From Lewinella sp038528965 (lineage in GTDB: Bacteria; Bacteroidota; Bacteroidia; Chitinophagales; Saprospiraceae): a DNA stretch of 64,000 nucleotides. The notes beneath the pieces were generated by a model. It made no database searches, was not told the DNA's origin, and saw only the letters and a program-made list of their open reading frames with translations. The position numbers and the translations under genes are program-made. The DNA is taken from assembly GCA_038528965.1 (NCBI GenBank), contig JBCBEC010000010.1:1-64000 (forward strand), read 5' to 3'. Positions 60,755 to 64,000 of this stretch are shown piece after piece (positions within the stretch are counted from its first letter, which is position 1; each line of letters begins with the position of its first letter).

Positions 60755-62044
60755 CTATGTATCGTCCGAAACGAAGAAAGGAATATTTGCGGTAGCAGAG
60801 TTGTTGTTACCATCCGATAGGTACAAGAACATCCGATACGGCCCTTTCTTGACCGGCGCCCGAAATTCGATCTTGCCATTTTCCGAACGGATCAGCTTAA
60901 ACTCCATTGGCTCAGGCTTAGCCTCAGCATCACCACCAGAACGGATGTCCGTACTTTCCGGTAGGAGCTCTAAACGATAAGCCAAAGGATCGTTGTCTGG
61001 ATCGTAAGCATCTACATCAATGGTGCAGACTGCCCCGGGCTTGGTGTAAACACTTTTTGCCGGAACTTGACCATTTATTTTGTAGGAGCTGATATGCGGA
61101 GCACGATTCTGTGGCCAGCTGCCGGTCCAAACGTATTCCAGTACGTCCATCACTTCTGTTTCTGAACCATCTTCCAGGAATACGCCGTACCAGGTACCAG
61201 TGGTTTCCTGCTTGTGTCCCCATAGGAAGACGTAGGAACCAACACACTGTTCTGGATCGTTGGCAATTCCTTTTTCGTAGCGTTCCTGATAAGAAACTGC
61301 TTTTTCACTACTCGTTTGCTCTAGTGGAACATTCCAGGCAGTTTTTGGCACTTCCCAGTGTCCGTTAGGCCCCCATTCCGTGATCATATAAGGACGATCC
61401 CAACCGTACTGCTTCAGTTCCTTACCTACACCTAGTAAACCAGCGTAAGTGTTGATACCGTAAATGTCAATACTTGGCGCTCTTTCCTTAACGAGTTGTA
61501 CTTCCGCTACATCCAAACCTGCCGTCACGGTCATGGTTGGGTGGTTGGGGTCTTCCTCATGGATCATTGCGGCAATGTCTTCGATAGCGTTCCACACCTT
61601 GAAGTTGGCGTAGAAGAGATCACACTCATTTCCTACACCCCACATTAGCAGGGCAGGGTGATCTTTCAAGTCTTTAACTACCGCACGAAATCCTTCCAAT
61701 TGTGCTTTAACCGCCTTAGGGTCATCATAATCAAATCCCTGGCGTTCCTGGCCAACCCACAAACCCATCAATACGGTCATACCGCGTTTGTGTGCTTCAT
61801 CTAAATAGAATTTGGCATTATCAGGGCTCCAGGTACGAATGGAATTCGCGCCGTAGGCCGCCGCCTGATCCAGGAAGTCAGTTCCTCCTACTCCCTTTAC
61901 GAAGTAAGGTTCGCCCCCGCGTAGGAGCGTCCATTGACCATCCTCTTGTACCATTTCTACTTTGATCGGTCCTTCTTCCTGCGCTAGCAGGATACTACCC
62001 CCGCACAGACCTAGCAGGGTGAGTAATAGACTTAGCGTACGCAT
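60755..62044 (-). CDS. Exported GH2/GH5-like TIM-barrel glycoside hydrolase
   Basis: The protein has 429 residues from ATG 62044, which opens a signal peptide (MRTLSLLLTLLGLCGGSILL, then AQ). The barrel (about 45-320) has the general acid/base E140 in WGVGNECD and the nucleophile E223 in MITEWGPNG, the clan GH-A pattern. A C-terminal Ig-like domain follows (about 330-429, VDAYDPDNDPLAYRLELLPE). It lacks the N-terminal sugar-binding domain of full GH2 enzymes. The substrate is unknown. It is divergent from the barrel gene at 62327. Confidence 0.83.
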   Translation of the reverse strand: MRTLSLLLTLLGLCGGSILLAQEEGPIKVEMVQEDGQWTLLRGGEPYFVKGVGGTDFLDQAAAYGANSIRTWSPDNAKFYLDEAHKRGMTVLMGLWVGQERQGFDYDDPKAVKAQLEGFRAVVKDLKDHPALLMWGVGNECDLFYANFKVWNAIEDIAAMIHEEDPNHPTMTVTAGLDVAEVQLVKERAPSIDIYGINTYAGLLGVGKELKQYGWDRPYMITEWGPNGHWEVPKTAWNVPLEQTSSEKAVSYQERYEKGIANDPEQCVGSYVFLWGHKQETTGTWYGVFLEDGSETEVMDVLEYVWTGSWPQNRAPHISSYKINGQVPAKSVYTKPGAVCTIDVDAYDPDNDPLAYRLELLPESTDIRSGGDAEAKPEPMEFKLIRSENGKIEFRAPVKKGPYRMFLYLSDGNNNSATANIPFFVSDDT

Positions 62045-62132
62045 GCTCTTATTGGTATTTATTTGCATTCTTAAATGAAGTGTTTGCAAAAATTAGGTAA
62101 TACTGGCAAAAAGGCCAAGAAAATATGGATAT

Positions 62133-62180
62133 GATGTACTAATGATGTAGCTAAAAATAGACCGATGTAGGCTTGATGTA
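62133..62180. promoter_or_regulatory. Four phased GATGTA direct repeats
   Basis: GATGTA occurs at 62133, 62144, 62164 and 62175, at spacings of 11, 20 and 11 bases, all on the plus strand and roughly in helical phase. They lie in the divergent gap between the GH-like and barrel genes, just upstream of a -7-like TACATTTG. This fits binding sites for a regulator that uses direct repeats. Confidence 0.5.
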
Positions 62181-62212
62181 GCTTTTTATTTAAGAATCCA
62201 TAGGTCGTTCAT

Positions 62213-62220
62213 TACATTTG
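62213..62220 (+). promoter_or_regulatory. -7-like element TACATTTG upstream of the barrel gene
   Basis: TACATTTG matches the TAnnTTTG consensus, 107 bases before ATG 62327. No good -33 TTTG is found, as would be expected for an activator-dependent promoter fed by the upstream GATGTA repeats. Confidence 0.4.
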
Positions 62221-62326
62221 TATAACACGGTGTTTGCGTAGTGGTTTGTTCACTTGCGCAAAAAGTTTGTAATACTGAATCCGTACCTATAAAACTTTTA
62301 TTCAATACGCTTATAAGCAATTGCCT

Positions 62327-64000
62327 ATGGTACACCACTACGCAGGAGATCGACATCGCACAAGATGGTTTTCGATCCTACCTTCACTGCGCAGAGCAGG
62401 GCCACTACTGTTACTTTTTGGCTTACTCTGGCAGACGGCCACCGCCCAATATCGGCCACCCGGCGACCTAACCGCAGCAACACAATGGGTAACCCCTTCG
62501 GCCTACGCTGTCGAAGATGATTCTACCGCTCGTTTGAACATGCTGATACCTCAAATGGGAGATCAGCAACTCAAAAAGCGGCCACAAAAGTTGACGGTCT
62601 TTGGTTATTACCGTCTCTTCCTTTATGGTCGGGATATGACTGATCCTTATCCCAATTTAGCGCCCTTTGAGCGCACCTATGGGGTAGGGGATGGTTATCG
62701 GGAACCAATGCTTTCGATGAACGTTCTGGCCCGGCCTAACGGTCGTTCGAGCTTCGGTACAGAATTATTCTTCTTTACCCCTTATCTAGGAACCGGGGCG
62801 GTAGACAATGTCTTCTCGGTGAACTTGGGCCTTAATTTCTACGGTAACTTCCGCACCGAATACGGTTCTTTCGGCGTTCGAGCTGGTGGTATCCACTGGT
62901 ACAACCTCAGTCCTTTTACGGTAGGGGTATACCAGGTGTTGGACCGCTTCTCCATTTTCGATAGAACACCTTGGGAAGGCGTTACCCATACCGACAAATA
63001 CGATGCTTATTACAACACGGGCTCGGTTAATGTAGGTGACTTGCGCTGGAATTTCCAGGCGTTCCAAGGTTTAGCCTTGAACGGTGGTAAGCTACCTGGC
63101 GATTTTGCTTTCGACCTGTTCTGGGGTAAGATGCAGCCTAATGGTGGGCTTCCAGGCGCACTCGCTGATCCCACTTTGACCATCCAAAACCCTGGTCAAG
63201 CTGGTAATATTCCTACCTATCAAGGTTTCACTGGTGATCGCCGTGTGCTTCCAAGCTACGTGACTGGTGGTAAAATAGCCAAAACCTTCGGTGCAAAACG
63301 CCAAACAGTGGCCCTAAATACCATCTATAGCCACACGGTCCTAGATAGTATTAGCGGAGAAAACTGGAATAATCAGGTTACCACCATTAGCTACGATTTG
63401 AAAGTGGGTGATGGTATTAGCATTGCCGGTGAAATTGGAGCAAGTAGCTTCCAAAGCCCAATTACCGAACAGCTTTGGGGCGAGGCTTTGATGGTCCGTG
63501 TAAAGGTACCTAAGAAATATACCGTGCTTCCGATTGACTTTCAAGTCTATCAAATTGGAGCCGACTTTTTCAGTCAGAGCGGAGAGATCAATACGGCCAG
63601 TAATCCTGAAATTCAGCAGAATTTCGTCGTAAACGTTCCAGCGGGACAAGTTGGTGCGGGTGGCTTATTGACCCAAACCAATCAGCTGGCGCACAACCGC
63701 CGTGGATTCAACCTGAATACGGGCTGGGAGTACAAAGACCTTAAACTGAATTTTGGTTATGGTTTAGCCGCAGAGTTAGAAGTACAGAACAGCGAGCTAT
63801 CGTTCGTTCACCGGGTTAATGGACTTGCGTTGTCGCGGATTTATAATCCCTTCCCAGCTAACGCAGTTGGGGCAACAACATTCGGCCCTTACGGTCGTAA
63901 AGTCTCCTTCTTCCGGGGGGCATCTGAGGTAGTACAAACGACAGATCTTGATCCAGTTACTGCTGCACCATTGACCCGCAAGTACTATCACTCCGTTGAC
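62327..64000 (+). CDS. Outer-membrane beta-barrel protein of unknown function (partial)
   Basis: An open frame of 558 codons starts at ATG 62327 and runs to the window edge without a stop. It has a long N-terminal region with a signal-like segment (LLLLFGLLWQTATAQ, about residues 28-42). The rest has alternating strands with aromatic ends (LTVFGYYRLFLYGRDMTDPY, VNLGLNFYGNFRTEYGSFGV, FNLNTGWEYKDLKLNFGYGL), consistent with a large barrel of the porin or receptor type. No family recognised. The position across from the GH-like gene suggests a shared control region. Confidence 0.85.
   Translation, partial: MVHHYAGDRHRTRWFSILPSLRRAGPLLLLFGLLWQTATAQYRPPGDLTAATQWVTPSAYAVEDDSTARLNMLIPQMGDQQLKKRPQKLTVFGYYRLFLYGRDMTDPYPNLAPFERTYGVGDGYREPMLSMNVLARPNGRSSFGTELFFFTPYLGTGAVDNVFSVNLGLNFYGNFRTEYGSFGVRAGGIHWYNLSPFTVGVYQVLDRFSIFDRTPWEGVTHTDKYDAYYNTGSVNVGDLRWNFQAFQGLALNGGKLPGDFAFDLFWGKMQPNGGLPGALADPTLTIQNPGQAGNIPTYQGFTGDRRVLPSYVTGGKIAKTFGAKRQTVALNTIYSHTVLDSISGENWNNQVTTISYDLKVGDGISIAGEIGASSFQSPITEQLWGEALMVRVKVPKKYTVLPIDFQVYQIGADFFSQSGEINTASNPEIQQNFVVNVPAGQVGAGGLLTQTNQLAHNRRGFNLNTGWEYKDLKLNFGYGLAAELEVQNSELSFVHRVNGLALSRIYNPFPANAVGATTFGPYGRKVSFFRGASEVVQTTDLDPVTAAPLTRKYYHSVD

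Noticed and set aside
60277..60879. Minus-strand frame of 200 codons spanning the convergent gene ends
   Set aside because: It overlaps the hydrolase and GH-like genes, and its sequence has no recognisable domain.
62241..62471. Short plus-strand frame of 76 codons before the barrel gene
   Set aside because: It overlaps the start of the much longer frame at 62327, which has the signal-like segment and barrel features.

Overview
This 64 kb window is from a Bacteroidota chromosome and looks most like a marine Saprospiria (Lewinella-type) bacterium. That placement is an inference from gene content: a type IX secretion C-terminal sorting domain, a SusC-like TonB receptor paired with a DUF4249 lipoprotein, DUF5916 and DUF2306 proteins, LytTR-type signalling, a 64-residue S21 protein, and promoters of the Bacteroidota form TTG-N19-TAnnTTTG (clearest in front of rpsU). 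No rRNA, tRNA, CRISPR array, prophage or intact insertion sequence was seen.

Layout. 1-9 kb: rpsU, a Crp-like regulator, a DinB protein, an orphan FtsX/MacB permease, a DUF5916 outer-membrane protein and a long GAPDH. 9-18 kb: small exported proteins, a TetR/SRPBCC module with matching operator palindromes, a NIPSNAP-like protein divergent from a TPR-LytTR regulator, and a LOG-family enzyme. 18-29 kb: a RidA-like lipoprotein with phenylacetate-CoA ligase, a giant FG-GAP/PKD/Fn3 surface protein broken by a frameshift at a G8 tract, and the TonB receptor/DUF4249 pair. 28-43 kb: a LytS/LytT-type two-component pair, a BNR/sortilin-like protein, a MarR-RND-LolA-like-barrel efflux set, an aldo/keto reductase and a Uma2 protein. 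43-49 kb: an ECF sigma factor with a Cys-rich tail, two tandem exported SRPBCC proteins, an esterase and an HxlR/DJ-1/F420-reductase-like set.

The main discovery candidate is 49.0-59.3 kb. It is a co-directional cluster of an FAD oxidoreductase, a Rieske-like lipoprotein lacking both iron-binding histidines, a SAM methyltransferase, a type III polyketide synthase, an enoyl-reductase-type SDR, a FabZ-like dehydratase, a ketosynthase, an acyl carrier protein, a phosphopantetheinyl transferase and an MMPL exporter. All catalytic residues that could be checked in the synthase, ketosynthase, dehydratase, SDR, ACP and transferase are present. The set fits a self-contained pathway in which a dedicated type II fatty-acid module makes an acyl starter, the type III synthase turns it into a phenolic or pyrone lipid, the flavoprotein and methyltransferase tailor it, and the MMPL protein exports it. 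The product itself cannot be read from the sequence.

Intergenic DNA holds several dispersed repeat families: a 23-bp tandem repeat at two loci, GACGCATTGC-type palindromes, a GCGGAATTC-type hairpin, and AATTCT-rich minisatellites inside the polyketide cluster. The window ends inside an outer-membrane barrel gene (62327 to the edge) that has no stop codon in the window.
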